Assembly (NCBI RefSeq): GCF_017303055.1
Contig: NZ_JAEKJT010000013.1
Span: 1-52,711, forward strand
Source: Halomonas litopenaei
GTDB taxonomy: Bacteria > Pseudomonadota > Gammaproteobacteria > Pseudomonadales > Halomonadaceae
Direction of reading: 5' to 3'
DNA length: 52,711 bases
Position 1 is the first letter of the stretch, and every line of letters begins with the position of its first letter. The notes beneath the pieces are model-generated. The model was given only the letters and a program-made list of their open reading frames with translations. It was not told the DNA's origin and made no database searches. Positions 41,315-51,500 of the stretch are shown here, in pieces. Position numbers and translations under genes: made by a program.

Positions 41315-43948
41315 TCAGGCCAGCGCCTTCTCCACGATCTCGTAGACATTGGGCGACAATGTCTCCTGACGAATCCGCTCGAGTTCAGCGCGCATCAGCT
41401 CCTGGCGCGCCTCGTCGAAGCGCTGCCAGCGCGTCAGCGGCGTGATGATGCGTGCCGCGATTTCCGGATTCAGGCGATTCAACTCGATCACCACTTCCGC
41501 CAGCAGACGGTATCCTTCCCCGTCCAGCCGATGGAAGTTGACCCGGTTCTGCCCGGCAAAGGCGCCAATCAACGCTCGCACCTTGTTCGGGTTCTTGAGC
41601 GAAAAGGCCGGATGCTCCATCAGGTAACGCACCCGATCCAGAGCGTCTGCCTGGGGGCGGGTCACCTGCAGGCTGAACCACTGATCCATCACCAGCGGAT
41701 CATGGGACCACTTACGGCCAAAGGCCTTGAGGGCCGGGTCGGCAATGTCCGAACGACTGCTGTGCACCAGCAGGGTCAGTGCGTGGCGCACGTCGGTCAT
41801 GTTGTGGTCGGCATCGAACTGTGCCTGGGCAAGCTCGATCGCGGCCTCGTCCTCGATGCTCATCAGGTAGGACAACGCCACGTTCTTGAGCGCCCGCTGC
41901 CCGATCTGCTCTGGCGTCGGGGCATAGGGAGCATCACTCTGGTTGGCGTGGTAGAGCGCCATCAGCTCGTCGCGAAGCTCCCGAGCCAATGACTGCTGCA
42001 CGAACATCCGAGCGGCATGGATGGCATCCACATCCACCAGCGGCTGCTGCTCCGCAATGTAGGCCTCGCTCGGCAGCTGCAGCATCTCCGCCAATACCGC
42101 CTTGTCATCGTTGCCTTCTTCGATCAGCGCGCGGAAGGCGTCGACCAAGCGCCCGTCCATGACCTTCTCGACGCCATTGCGATGAGCCGCAATCAGATCG
42201 TCAAGGGCCAGCAGGGTCAGACGCTGGCCGGCGTCCCAGCGATTAAAGCCATCGCTGTCATGAGCCATCAGGAACGCCAGGTCCTCCCGCGAGTAAGGGA
42301 ACGACAGCTTCACCGGCGCTGAGAACCCACGCAGCAGGGAGGGCACCGGCGCTTCCTCGATGTCGGTGAAGATGAACTCCTGTTCGTCTTCACGCAGATG
42401 GATGACGGCGTCACGGCCCAGGGTTTCGCCGTCAAGCGTCATGCTCAGGTCTCTGCCGCTCTTGGTACCGACAAGACCCAGGCGCACCGGAATATGCAGC
42501 GCCTGCTTGTCGGGCTGCCCCGGGGTTGACGGCGTACGCTGACGCAGGATCAAGCGATAGCGGGAGTTGGCGTAATCGTACTCGCCAAAGGCATCGATTT
42601 CCGGAGTGCCCGCCTGGGAGTACCAGCGCATAAACTGCCCCAGATCCAGACCGGACACTTCCGCCATGCAGTCGACAAAGTCTTCGATCGTCACTGCCTG
42701 ACCATCAAACCGGGAGAAGTACAGGTCTGATCCCTCGCGGAAGGTCTCCGGCCCGACCAGGTTGGACAGCATCCGCACAATCTCTGCCCCTTTCTCGTAG
42801 ATGGTCAGGGTATAGAAGTTGCCGATCTCGATGTAGGACTCAGGACGCACCGGGTGAGCGGTGGGACCCGCATCTTCCGCAAACTGAGCGGTACGAAAGA
42901 AGGACACTTCCTCGATACGCTTGACCGGCGCAGAGTTCACGTCAGCCGAGAAACACTGGTCACGGAAGACGGTAAAGCCCTCTTTCAGCGACAGCTGAAA
43001 CCAGTCGCGGCAGGTCACCCTGTTGCCCGACCAGTTATGGAAGTACTCGTGGGCCACGATACCCTCGACGCGCTGGAAAGCGGCGTCGGTAGCGGTCTTC
43101 GGATGGGTCAGCACCGCCGCGGAGTTGAAGATGTTGAGGCCCTTGTTCTCCATGGCGCCCATGTTGAAATCATTGACCGCGACAATCATGAACAGGTCCA
43201 GGTCATATTCGCGACCGTAGGCCTGCTCGTCCCACGCCATGGAGCGCTTCAACGACGCCATGGCGTGCTCGGTCTTGTCGAGGTTTTCTTCTTCCACCCA
43301 GATCTGCAGGGTGACGTCACGCCCGCTCATGGTGGTGAAGTGATCTTCCACCTTCTTGAGGTCGCCGGCGACCAGGGCAAACAGGTAGGCAGGCTTGGGA
43401 TGCGGGTCTTCCCAGGTGACAAAATGACGCCCATCCGGCAGTTCGCCACGCTCAACGGGGTTGCCGTTGGACAACAGCACCGGCTCACGCGTGATATCCC
43501 CCACCACGGTGGTGGAGAAGGTGGCCATCACATCTGGGCGATCGGGATAGAAGGTGATCCGGCGAAAGCCCTCCGCCTCACACTGGGTGCAGAACATGCC
43601 CCCGGAGCGATAGAGGCCTGACAGTGCCGTGTTGTCCTCAGGAGCAATCTCGACGTCAGTCTCCAGCACGAAGGAGGCAGGCACCTTGGCGATGGACAGC
43701 CCCTTGTCGCTCAGCTCGTATTCGTCATTGGACAGCGGCCGCCCATCGATAGCGATGGACACCAGTGACAGCTGCTCCCCATCCAGCCACAGCGCTTCGC
43801 CGGCCTCGCGCTCAGGATGGCGCTCAAGATGCAACCTGGCCTTGACGCGGGTCGCGCCAGGCGCCAGATCAAAGGACAACTCGGTGCGCGTGACACGGTA
43901 AGCCGGGGGAAGATAGTCGCTGAGATGAATCGGCTGGGGGTCGGACAT
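41315..43948 (-). CDS. pepN: Aminopeptidase N PepN
   Basis: A cytosolic M1-family zinc aminopeptidase of 877 residues that removes N-terminal residues from peptides. The exopeptidase motif GAMENKG binds the substrate N-terminus. The zinc site HEYFH-X18-E is H300, E301, H304 and E323, matching E. coli PepN in order and spacing. The beta-rich N-terminal and helical C-terminal superhelix domains are present and the length is normal. The ATG at 43948 has GGAG eight nt upstream; a longer frame to 43981 is unlikely. Confidence 0.96.
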   Translation of the reverse strand: MSDPQPIHLSDYLPPAYRVTRTELSFDLAPGATRVKARLHLERHPEREAGEALWLDGEQLSLVSIAIDGRPLSNDEYELSDKGLSIAKVPASFVLETDVEIAPEDNTALSGLYRSGGMFCTQCEAEGFRRITFYPDRPDVMATFSTTVVGDITREPVLLSNGNPVERGELPDGRHFVTWEDPHPKPAYLFALVAGDLKKVEDHFTTMSGRDVTLQIWVEEENLDKTEHAMASLKRSMAWDEQAYGREYDLDLFMIVAVNDFNMGAMENKGLNIFNSAAVLTHPKTATDAAFQRVEGIVAHEYFHNWSGNRVTCRDWFQLSLKEGFTVFRDQCFSADVNSAPVKRIEEVSFFRTAQFAEDAGPTAHPVRPESYIEIGNFYTLTIYEKGAEIVRMLSNLVGPETFREGSDLYFSRFDGQAVTIEDFVDCMAEVSGLDLGQFMRWYSQAGTPEIDAFGEYDYANSRYRLILRQRTPSTPGQPDKQALHIPVRLGLVGTKSGRDLSMTLDGETLGRDAVIHLREDEQEFIFTDIEEAPVPSLLRGFSAPVKLSFPYSREDLAFLMAHDSDGFNRWDAGQRLTLLALDDLIAAHRNGVEKVMDGRLVDAFRALIEEGNDDKAVLAEMLQLPSEAYIAEQQPLVDVDAIHAARMFVQQSLARELRDELMALYHANQSDAPYAPTPEQIGQRALKNVALSYLMSIEDEAAIELAQAQFDADHNMTDVRHALTLLVHSSRSDIADPALKAFGRKWSHDPLVMDQWFSLQVTRPQADALDRVRYLMEHPAFSLKNPNKVRALIGAFAGQNRVNFHRLDGEGYRLLAEVVIELNRLNPEIAARIITPLTRWQRFDEARQELMRAELERIRQETLSPNVYEIVEKALA

Positions 43949-44033
43949 CGGGGATGCTCCAATCAGAAAAGTCGTCGCCATTGTACGGGCATGGAGGGGC
44001 CAGGCTCAAAGCGCCGGCAGCGCATTGAGCGGT

Positions 44034-44414
44034 TCAGGACGAGGACGCGGGCTCGGGTCGCGTGAAGATCCAGATGGCGATACCGGCCAGCATCGTCACC
44101 AGGCCCAGCTTCAACCACCAGAGGGATACCGTGAACAGCAGCACGATCACCGACAGCGACAGCATCACCAGGGCCATCCACTTGGCATGACGAGGGATCG
44201 CACCCGATTCTTCCCACGCCACCACCGCGGGGCCGAAGCGCGGGTGTTCCCGTATCCAACGGGCGAAGCGTGGCGACCCCTTGGATGCCGCCCACACCGC
44301 CACCAGCAAGAAGCAGGTGCTGGGCATAAGGGGGACGAAGGCCCCGATGACGCCAAGGGCGAAGCTGATCCAGGCAAGCATTTGCCACGCCACACGGCGC
44401 GTGGTGGTTATCAA
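44034..44414 (-). CDS. ybaN: YbaN-family (DUF454) inner-membrane protein
   Basis: A 126-residue membrane protein of the DUF454 family (E. coli YbaN, 125 residues). It shows the conserved block LGVIGAFVPLMPSTCFLLVAVWAASKGSPRF in pieces and two later helices (MALVMLSLSVIVLLFTV and LGLVTMLAGIAIWIF). I chose a TTG start at 44414: GGAG lies seven nt before it and the resulting length matches the family, whereas the open frame to 44537 adds 41 residues of unrelated, Pro/Arg-rich sequence. The function of the family is unknown. It is downstream of yajQ in the same direction, with a degenerate 18-bp repeat between. Confidence 0.82.
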   Translation of the reverse strand: MITTTRRVAWQMLAWISFALGVIGAFVPLMPSTCFLLVAVWAASKGSPRFARWIREHPRFGPAVVAWEESGAIPRHAKWMALVMLSLSVIVLLFTVSLWWLKLGLVTMLAGIAIWIFTRPEPASSS

Positions 44415-44538
44415 GGGTAAGCTCCGATGGTGCGGCACAGGGTGCGATGGAAAAAGCGGTTGACCGCCCCGCGCACACGGCCGTTGATCGCTGAGACTCC
44501 CATTGAACCGCAACGGTCGAGCAGGGGCCAATTGCACG

Positions 44539-44610
44539 AGGCTATCGACATCTTAGAGCCTCTCGACATCTGAGCGGCTATCGACACCCGACAGGCTACC
44601 GATGCCCTGG
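44539..44610. repeat. Four degenerate 18-bp tandem units downstream of yajQ
   Basis: Four consecutive 18-bp units begin GAGGCTATCGACAT, GAGCCTCTCGACAT, GCGGCTATCGACAC and CAGGCTACCGATGC. They lie in the 240-bp gap between ybaN and yajQ, 44 bp after the yajQ stop codon. No gene covers them. Confidence 0.75.
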
Positions 44611-44654
44611 ATGCCGACCTCAGGCCGTCGCCCCTGCTCGCCATGGTGTTACGC

Positions 44655-45140
44655 TCAATCTCGGAAGTTATCGAACTGCAGGGCGAGATCAGGCCCATCA
44701 TCACCACGCAGCAGCGCCATGACGCTCTGCAGGTCATCCCGTTTCTTGCCAGTGACGCGCACCTTGTCGCCCTGAATCTGCGCCTGCACCTTGAGCTTGG
44801 AGTCCTTGATCCGCTTGACGATATCCTTGGCTTCCTTCTGCTCCAGGCCTTGCTTGAGCAAGACGTTCTGGCGAGCCTTCACCCCGGACAGCTCGGCATC
44901 CTGCACGTCCATGGTGCGCGGATCGATGCTACGAGCAATCAGCTTGTTGCGCAGAACGTCGAGCATCTGCTGGAGCTGGAAGTCCACCTCGGCATGCAGT
45001 GCAACGGTCTCGTCGGACAGCTCGAACCCGGCGTCGACGCCACGGAAATCGAAGCGCCCCTGGACCTCTCGGTTGGCCTGATCCACGGCGTTCTGTGCCT
45101 CGTGGCGATCAAATTCGGAAACAATATCGAAAGAGGGCAT
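44655..45140 (-). CDS. yajQ: YajQ-family nucleotide-binding protein
   Basis: A 161-residue protein starting MPSFDIVSEFDRHEAQNAVDQ, the YajQ (UPF0234) signature, with the twin ferredoxin-like halves RFDFRG and KVRVTGKKRDDLQSVMALLR. YajQ-family proteins bind nucleotides or RNA, and a Xanthomonas member acts as a cyclic-di-GMP effector; this role is not shown here. Given the large adhesin at the right edge, such a link would be interesting but is conjecture. The ATG at 45140 has GGAG five nt upstream. The next gene upstream, the GNAT acetyltransferase, ends 24 bp away in the same direction. Confidence 0.92.
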   Translation of the reverse strand: MPSFDIVSEFDRHEAQNAVDQANREVQGRFDFRGVDAGFELSDETVALHAEVDFQLQQMLDVLRNKLIARSIDPRTMDVQDAELSGVKARQNVLLKQGLEQKEAKDIVKRIKDSKLKVQAQIQGDKVRVTGKKRDDLQSVMALLRGDDGPDLALQFDNFRD

Positions 45141-45163
45141 GCTCACTCCAAGGGGTAAAAGCG

Positions 45164-45871
45164 CTAGTCTACCACTGGAAGCGGTGCCTGCGAGGCACCT
45201 CGCGGACCAACCTCTTCAGCGTCGTGCTGAGGGTCCGTCGGATCCTGCGTCTGCTCTTGTGAAGAGACGCTCGCCGAGTCCGTCGCCGAGTCCGTCGCCG
45301 AGGCAGCCGCCAAGGCTCGAGGCGTCCTTTGCCTCACCACCGGTCCCCCTTCTGCTCCCCCCTCCTGTGTGGGGGCGCCTGTCGGTTCGCCCAGCGTCAG
45401 GATCATTTTCCAGGCGGCGCAGCCATCCTCGTAGTACTCGTCCAGCCAGGCATCCAGGCGGAACCCGGCACGTCGATACAGCCCGAGAGCCACGCGGTTA
45501 TCGGCACGCACCTCTAGGCTCATGCCCGAGCAGCCTGACGCCCGGGCCTGCTGCTGCAAGGCCAGCAGCAGCGCCCGACCTACGCCATCACCGCGGGCCT
45601 CTGGCGCCACGCAAAGCGAGTAAAGCCGCGCTGTCTGACTGCCCTTACGCAGCAACAGGGTGCCGTATCCGAGCAACCTCCCCTCGGGCGGAACCGCCCC
45701 ATCAGCGTCGCCGGCCTCCGCCGGGACAGCAAGCAGGGTGATTGCCCTGGCGCGGGTCAGCAGGTACCTGAGCTGACGACGATTGAAACGATCACCGCTG
45801 AAGCCACGACGTTCCAGCGACTCGAGAGCATCGAGATCGGCTGGGACCGCCGGGCGCAGGACAACAGACAT
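45164..45871 (-). CDS. GNAT acetyltransferase with low-complexity tail
   Basis: A 235-residue protein. Residues 1-160 form a GNAT domain with the acetyl-CoA loop LCVAPEARGDGVGRALL and the RimI-like segment NRVALGLYRRAGFRLDAWLDEYYEDG. The rest (about 161-235) is a low-complexity Ala/Ser/Asp/Glu/Pro tail containing a 12-bp duplication (SATDSATDSAS). In many proteobacteria, relatives of this GNAT domain are fused to a C39-peptidase-like domain and sit beside the RimK-like gene, which is the divergent neighbour here. The C39 part appears to be missing. Its substrate, probably a protein or peptide amine, is unknown. The promoter is in the 244-bp gap shared with the ATP-grasp gene. Confidence 0.85.
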   Translation of the reverse strand: MSVVLRPAVPADLDALESLERRGFSGDRFNRRQLRYLLTRARAITLLAVPAEAGDADGAVPPEGRLLGYGTLLLRKGSQTARLYSLCVAPEARGDGVGRALLLALQQQARASGCSGMSLEVRADNRVALGLYRRAGFRLDAWLDEYYEDGCAAWKMILTLGEPTGAPTQEGGAEGGPVVRQRTPRALAAASATDSATDSASVSSQEQTQDPTDPQHDAEEVGPRGASQAPLPVVD

Positions 45872-46115
45872 CGAGAAAGACTTCCATGCAAGGCCACGAA
45901 TTCCGTGTCGGCGACGACGGAGTATATCGCTCGATTCTGTCGCTCCCGAGGCCCGCTGTCAGCCGTCGATGAATGAATTTTTTTCACCCAGATAGCATAT
46001 TGCTTTGCGGCTGGCTCAGGTGCATTCTTGCGCCACTCGACCAGACACTCCTCCTGCTCCCTCGCCGGCTGCCAGAACGATCGAGCCCCGCCCCTTCCCC
46101 CCTGCCCGAGGACCC

Positions 46116-47600
46116 ATGACGATGTGCGCACTGCGTATCGTGGTTGACCGCCAGCGCGACTGGCAGCCCTATCACCCCAGCGACGATGTGATCGATGCCG
46201 AGACCTATCTTGCATCGGCGGCAACGTCCGGCAGCGAACAGGTCATCAACCTGTGCGCGGATCTCGGCTACCTGGGGACTGGCTACTATGTCTCGTTGCT
46301 TGCTCAGGCGCGTGGAGCGAGGGTGATCCCCACGGTAGATACCCTCAACACGCTGCGTCGCAAGTCCACCACCGACATGCAGCTTGAAGGCCTGGCGCCG
46401 CTGCTGGAGGATCTGGGCAAGGTGGCAGCCAGCCAGCAGCTTGGCGACACGATCGACGTCACCATCTTTTTTGGCGAGTGTGATGCCGCCCCGCTGGCAA
46501 AGATCGCCAGGCGACTTTTCGAGCGCCTGCCCTGCCCGCTGCTGGAAGCGCGCCTGACACGTCAGGGCCACAGCTACCGGCTGGCACGCCTTCGCCCCCT
46601 GGCGCTGTCGCGACTCAAGGAGCACGAGCAGGACACCTTTGCCCGCGCCCTGAATCGTCACTCACTGAAGGTCTGGCGCACCCCACGGGCCAGGCGTCGC
46701 TATCGTTTTGACCTGGCCATGCTGGTCAACCCGGAAGAGCGACTGCCACCCAGCAACAAGGGTGCGCTCAAGCGCTTCATTCGCGCCGGGCGCCGCCAGG
46801 GAATCAATGTATCGCTGATCACCCATCGCGACAGCGCACGCCTGGCGGAATTCGACGGGCTGTTCCTGCGCGAAACCACGTCGCTTGACCACCCGACCTG
46901 GCGCATGGCCCGGCGTGCAGAACATGAAGGGCTGGTGGTAATCGACGCACCTCAGGATATTCTGCGTTGCACCAACAAGGTCTACCTGCATGAGCTGCTG
47001 CGCACTCGCAATGTGCCAGCGCCCGAAGGGCTTTTGCTGCGCCGCTCCAGTGCTGAGCGGCTGATCGAACAGGCTCGCGAGCTCAGTTTTCCAAGGGTGC
47101 TGAAGGTTCCCGATGGCGCGTTCTCCAAGGGCGTGGTGAAGGTGGCGTCGGCGGAGGCCCTGGCCCGGGAGGCCAGTATTCTGTTCGAAAGCTCGGACCT
47201 GTTGCTGCTGCAGGAATGGCTTCCCACCGACTACGACTGGCGCATCGGCGTGCTCGATGGTCAGCCACTGTTTGCCAGTCGCTACTACATGGCCCGTGGA
47301 CATTGGCAGATCTACGACCACTCCGGCCCGCGGACCCGCAGCGGCGGCTTCACCAGCCATCCGATCAGTGATGTGCCTGCGGCGGTACTGCGCACTGCCC
47401 TCAAGGCATGCCGACTGATCGGCAACGGTCTCTACGGCGTTGACCTCAAGCAAGTCGGCGAGCGAGTTCTGGTCATCGAGGTCAACGACAACCCCAATAT
47501 TGATGCGGGTATCGAGGACAACGTGCTGGGGGACGCCCTCTACGATCGCCTGCTGGACGTGTTTGCCCGGCGTATGGAAGCTGGCAAGCAGGATCCGTGA
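46116..47600 (+). CDS. RimK-family ATP-grasp ligase with N-terminal RLAN domain
   Basis: A 494-residue protein. Residues 1-170 form the RLAN (RimK-like ATP-grasp N-terminal) domain, and an ATP-grasp ligase follows. The latter shows the ATP lid region (VLKVPDGAFSKGVVKV), LLLQEWLPTDYDWRIGVLDG and the magnesium-binding EVNDNPNID motif near the C-terminus. Members form peptide-like amide bonds by carboxylate activation; E. coli RimK adds glutamate to ribosomal protein S6. Pairing with a GNAT protein suggests a shared modification or peptide-synthesis pathway, so a biosynthetic or protein-modifying role is likely but undefined. The ATG at 46116 has GAGG four nt upstream; an ATG at 46122 has better spacing. 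Confidence 0.88.
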   Translation: MTMCALRIVVDRQRDWQPYHPSDDVIDAETYLASAATSGSEQVINLCADLGYLGTGYYVSLLAQARGARVIPTVDTLNTLRRKSTTDMQLEGLAPLLEDLGKVAASQQLGDTIDVTIFFGECDAAPLAKIARRLFERLPCPLLEARLTRQGHSYRLARLRPLALSRLKEHEQDTFARALNRHSLKVWRTPRARRRYRFDLAMLVNPEERLPPSNKGALKRFIRAGRRQGINVSLITHRDSARLAEFDGLFLRETTSLDHPTWRMARRAEHEGLVVIDAPQDILRCTNKVYLHELLRTRNVPAPEGLLLRRSSAERLIEQARELSFPRVLKVPDGAFSKGVVKVASAEALAREASILFESSDLLLLQEWLPTDYDWRIGVLDGQPLFASRYYMARGHWQIYDHSGPRTRSGGFTSHPISDVPAAVLRTALKACRLIGNGLYGVDLKQVGERVLVIEVNDNPNIDAGIEDNVLGDALYDRLLDVFARRMEAGKQDP

Positions 47601-47704
47601 CCGTCACGATGGCGCCGTGATGGCCCAGCGTGACGGCCTTCGGGCTGACGCCAGCGAGCGACTCGGCTACCCTGCGCGTTCACGACCAGAAAATCGGAGC
47701 CAGC

Positions 47705-48310
47705 ATGAGCGATCAGCAACGCAACGAGCGCCACAAGAAGGCCATGGAAAAGCTCAAGAGCCACGTCGATGCCAAGGTCGCCGCGGCAGAGGAAGAGCGC
47801 GGACTGATGCTGGTTTTCACGGGCAATGGCAAAGGCAAGACGACGGCGGCCTGGGGCACGGTGACTCGCGCGCTGGGCTACGGCTATCGGGTGGGCGTCG
47901 TCCAGTTCATCAAGGGTCTTTGGGAGTGTGGCGAACGCGAACGGCTTGAGCAGGATGCCAATCTCGAAGTGGCTATCATGGCGACCGGCTTTACCTGGGA
48001 CACCCAGAACCGCGAGTCGGACACCCAGGCCTGTCAGGAGGTATGGCAACAGGCCAGTCGCATGCTGGCGGACCCTGAGGTCTATCTGGTCGTGCTCGAC
48101 GAGATCACCTATATGCTCAAGTTTGGCTACCTGGATATCGATACGGTGCGCACCGCGATTACCAACCGCCCGCCAGAACAGACCGTGATCATCACCGGGC
48201 GCAACGCCCATCGGGAGCTGGTGGCCATGGCCGATACCGTCACCGAGATGCAGGAAGTCAAGCACGGCTTTGCGGCAGGCCTCAAGGCACGCCGCGGGAT
48301 CGACTTCTGA
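47705..48310 (+). CDS. cobO: Corrinoid ATP adenosyltransferase CobO/BtuR
   Basis: A 201-residue enzyme that transfers the adenosyl group of ATP to cob(I)alamin or cob(I)yrinic acid a,c-diamide. It has the modified P-loop GNGKGKTT at residues 40-47, then VVQFIKG, and the VLDEITYMLKFGYL and ITGRNAHRELVAMAD blocks of the BtuR/CobO/CobP family. The ATG at 47705 is preceded by GGAG. No other cobalamin genes lie in the window, so a salvage role (BtuR) is as likely as de novo synthesis (CobO). It lies 104 bp after the ATP-grasp gene in the same direction. Confidence 0.94.
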   Translation: MSDQQRNERHKKAMEKLKSHVDAKVAAAEEERGLMLVFTGNGKGKTTAAWGTVTRALGYGYRVGVVQFIKGLWECGERERLEQDANLEVAIMATGFTWDTQNRESDTQACQEVWQQASRMLADPEVYLVVLDEITYMLKFGYLDIDTVRTAITNRPPEQTVIITGRNAHRELVAMADTVTEMQEVKHGFAAGLKARRGIDF

Positions 48311-48374
48311 TCCTGCTGCCGATCGTGTAGCCCTGTTGCCGACAGACCGACCGCATTCCCTGTCACGCAGCAAA

Positions 48375-48410
48375 ACAACCGGCCCGGGAGCATGCTCCCG
48401 GGCCGGTTGT
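48375..48410. terminator. Bidirectional terminator between cobO and the RTX adhesin
   Basis: A perfect 36-bp palindrome with a GAGCATGCTC centre. On the minus strand it is followed by TTTTG, and on the plus strand by CTC, so it serves best the minus-strand adhesin gene and may also stop cobO transcripts. Confidence 0.85.
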
Positions 48411-48443
48411 CTCAAGCTACTACCTACCTCTGAGACGACGTGC

Positions 48444-48487
48444 CGCTGAAACCTATGCGTCGCTGAAACCTATGCGTCGCTGAAACC
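48444..48487. repeat. 17-bp direct repeat, two copies plus a partial third
   Basis: CGCTGAAACCTATGCGT occurs twice in tandem (48444-48460 and 48461-48477) with a partial third copy. It lies between the terminator and the adhesin stop codon in non-coding DNA. Confidence 0.8.
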
Positions 48488-48556
48488 AAGTGCCGCTGCA
48501 ACGACGAGGACTGACGGCTCGGCGACGTCTTGTCGCCACGCGTCCCTCGGCTCGCA

Positions 48557-51500
48557 TCACTCTACTTGCAGCTGGTCGTTGGCGATCATCTGCTGCAGGA
48601 AGGTGGCGGAGTCCTGCCCTCCCATAGTGACGCCATTGAGCACGATGGTCTGATCGGCATCGTGGCCATTAGCGGCAATGCCTCCACTGCTCTTGACGTG
48701 CAGCACCGTATTCCCGTTGCCATCTTCCTGAGCAAAGAGATAGTCGTTGACGCTGGCGTCAGTGGCACCATCCAGCAGGTCCGCCACTTCCAGACGATCC
48801 GCTTCTGGGTCCACCCCGTAGCCACCCACGGTGAAACCAGTGACGGTGTCGACGGCCGGGGCGCCGTTGGTGCCGGCATCACCCTGGCTCCAGGCCAGGA
48901 TATCGGCGCCGCTTCCCAGGTCGATGATGTCGTTGCCCTTGCCGCCCTGCAAAGTGTCGTTGCCCTTGCCACCGATCAGCGTATCGTTGCCGACACCGCC
49001 AATCAGCGTATCGGCTCCCGCACCTCCGATCAGCAGATCATCACCTTCTCCACCGTCCAGGGTATTGGCCGCACCGTCGTCGCGACCATCCCCAAGATTG
49101 TCGATCTCGGCACGAATGTAGGCACGAATCTCCTCATCGCTGGGGGCCGATCCAGTCGCATCGGCAATGCGATCCGCCACACCGCTGCCGCCTGGGTTCT
49201 CCTGTGTCCAGGTCAGGTAGGCGTACAGGCCTGCATAACCCAGGCCGTCGTGGTCGCCCGCGGTGAAGGTTTCGCCGGTGGCCGCGTTGACCCATTCGAG
49301 ATGATCACTGTTCAAGGTGTCGGCGACCAGAATGTCGTTCCCACCGCCACCACTGAGGGTATCGGCACCGACCGGCAGCAGGCTGGCGGCGGCTTCCTGC
49401 AGCGCCGCATCAAGATCGCCACCACTCAATACGATCTGAGGCTGCCCCACCGGCGCATCAAAGGCATCATTCGTACCGCCGCTAAGGTTGGTAGATGCCG
49501 TACCGACTGTATTGGTGTTATCAAAGAAGCGCAGCACATTGGAATTGATGCCCTCGCCGATCCCAATGGCGGCCACCTGGGCCACTGAGGCCAACTCGCC
49601 AAAGGCGTTGACCGACTCGTTCATCACTGTCTGGCTAAAGGTGCTGCCGTTGCCGCCGAGGCCACCACTGGAGCCACGGTAGTAGGTCGGCACACCATCG
49701 GTCAGGAAGAAGCCGATATTGGTGAAACCATTGCCTTGACTGGCAAACCAGTCCCGTGCCGCATCGAAGCCATCCTCATAGTTGGTCCCCCCTCCCGCGA
49801 TCATGGCATTGATAAAGGCGATCGCTGCTGGCAGGTCTGCCGCGCTGAAATTGGTGAAGGTGATGGTGTCGCCGTTGCCCACCGCGCTATCGAAGTCGAC
49901 AATCTGAAGGTTGATGGTGCCCTCGTGGCCGCTGAGCTGGGTGACCAGGTTCTGCAGGGCCTCCTTGGCCAGCTGCATGCGAGACTTGCCGTTGACCCCA
50001 GAGCTGTTGCCCATACTGCCAGAGCTGTCGACGATCAGGGTGATGTTGTAGTTGCCAGCGGGCTCATTGAGCGTGCCACCCGCATCGCCGATGATCACAT
50101 CGTCACCACCACCGCCCGTCAGGGTCTGCTCTCCGTTGCCGCCCACCAGCAGCTTGTCCTTGGCATCTCCGTGCAAGGTCAGGCTAGCGGATAGCTCGTC
50201 GTCATCACCATCGCGACCAATCAGTCCAAGCTGGACATCGAAGTCGTCGCTGGGGCCGCCCAGACGATAGGACGCATCCTCAAGCAGCAGGTCATCGTTG
50301 CTGGTGCTGCCGCTATCCGCCGCGGTGATTTCCACCGCTTCAAAGGGCCGGTCGCTCGCGGTTTCTAGCGTCACCTGCCAGCCGTCCTTCAACCCGGTTA
50401 CGCGCAGGCCGTTGCCGTCAGCGGTCACGCTGACCTGGCTGGTCACATCCACCCCAATGGCGTTGAAGACCTTGATGTCGGCGGGCGTCACGGCAAGATA
50501 GCCGCTGGATCCGGTGCTGGGATCGCCACTGCCGGCGCTGCCATCGGGCGAGTAGAGCAATGCCGCAATGACCAGTGCCGTGGTGGCACCTTCGCCGCCT
50601 GCCACCTGCACCCGCTGGGAGAAACTGACCATGCCTTGATGGTCGGTCCAGCTCGGGCCGCCAGTTCCCGCGTCAAGGTCCTTCAGGGCATCGAAGCGCA
50701 CGCTGGCACCCGTGGCGACGGCGATCTTGCCATCGTCGACGACCACGGCTCCGCTGCTGCTGGACACCAGCAGGTCGTTATCACTGGCATTGTCCAGGTG
50801 ATTCAGTGCGAGATAGCCACCTGTCACGCTCTCACCGTCCTCGAGTTCGGCAGCGACATCGACGCCATTACTAACGTCACCGACCACATCGATGGTATAG
50901 CCATCTCCGGTCTGCGCCAGGGTCACGCTAAAGCCATCTTCAGCCCCATTCGCAGACTCGGCATAAAGTGTGGTGCCATCGGCACTGAGTCGATAGGTCA
51001 GCGGCTTGCCGTCGACTCTCAGAGCGTTGCCTGCGCTATCCGTCGCCGGCTGGCCGTCCAGACTGGCGTCGAACACCATCTCCTTGACCCCGTCTGCCCC
51101 TGCATTGGGTCCGAAGTCTAGGGTGCCGCTTCCGTCCTCCAGCGCGTGCTCCGCCGGCGAGAACTGTTGTGGTACGTCATCCTTGATATCGATGGTCAGG
51201 TTGGCCGGATCGCTGACGTCGCCGTCGGAATCGGTCACCACCAGGCTGAACACGTCCTGGATGCCGTCGCTGCCGGTGCCCTGGCTGCTATGGTCGGTGG
51301 TGTTGTCGTCCAGAGTGTAGGTATAGCTGTAGTCCCCATTCACCACGCTGACGACCAGGGTGCCGTAGGTGCCCTGCACGGTGCCGCCATTGGTCACGTC
51401 CACGCCACTGATCACCACCGAGCCCACGCTGTCGGAGCCGGTATCGATGGCGATGGTGCCGCTGGTGGTCTCCAGGTCGGTGCCTGCCTGACTGCCGCCG

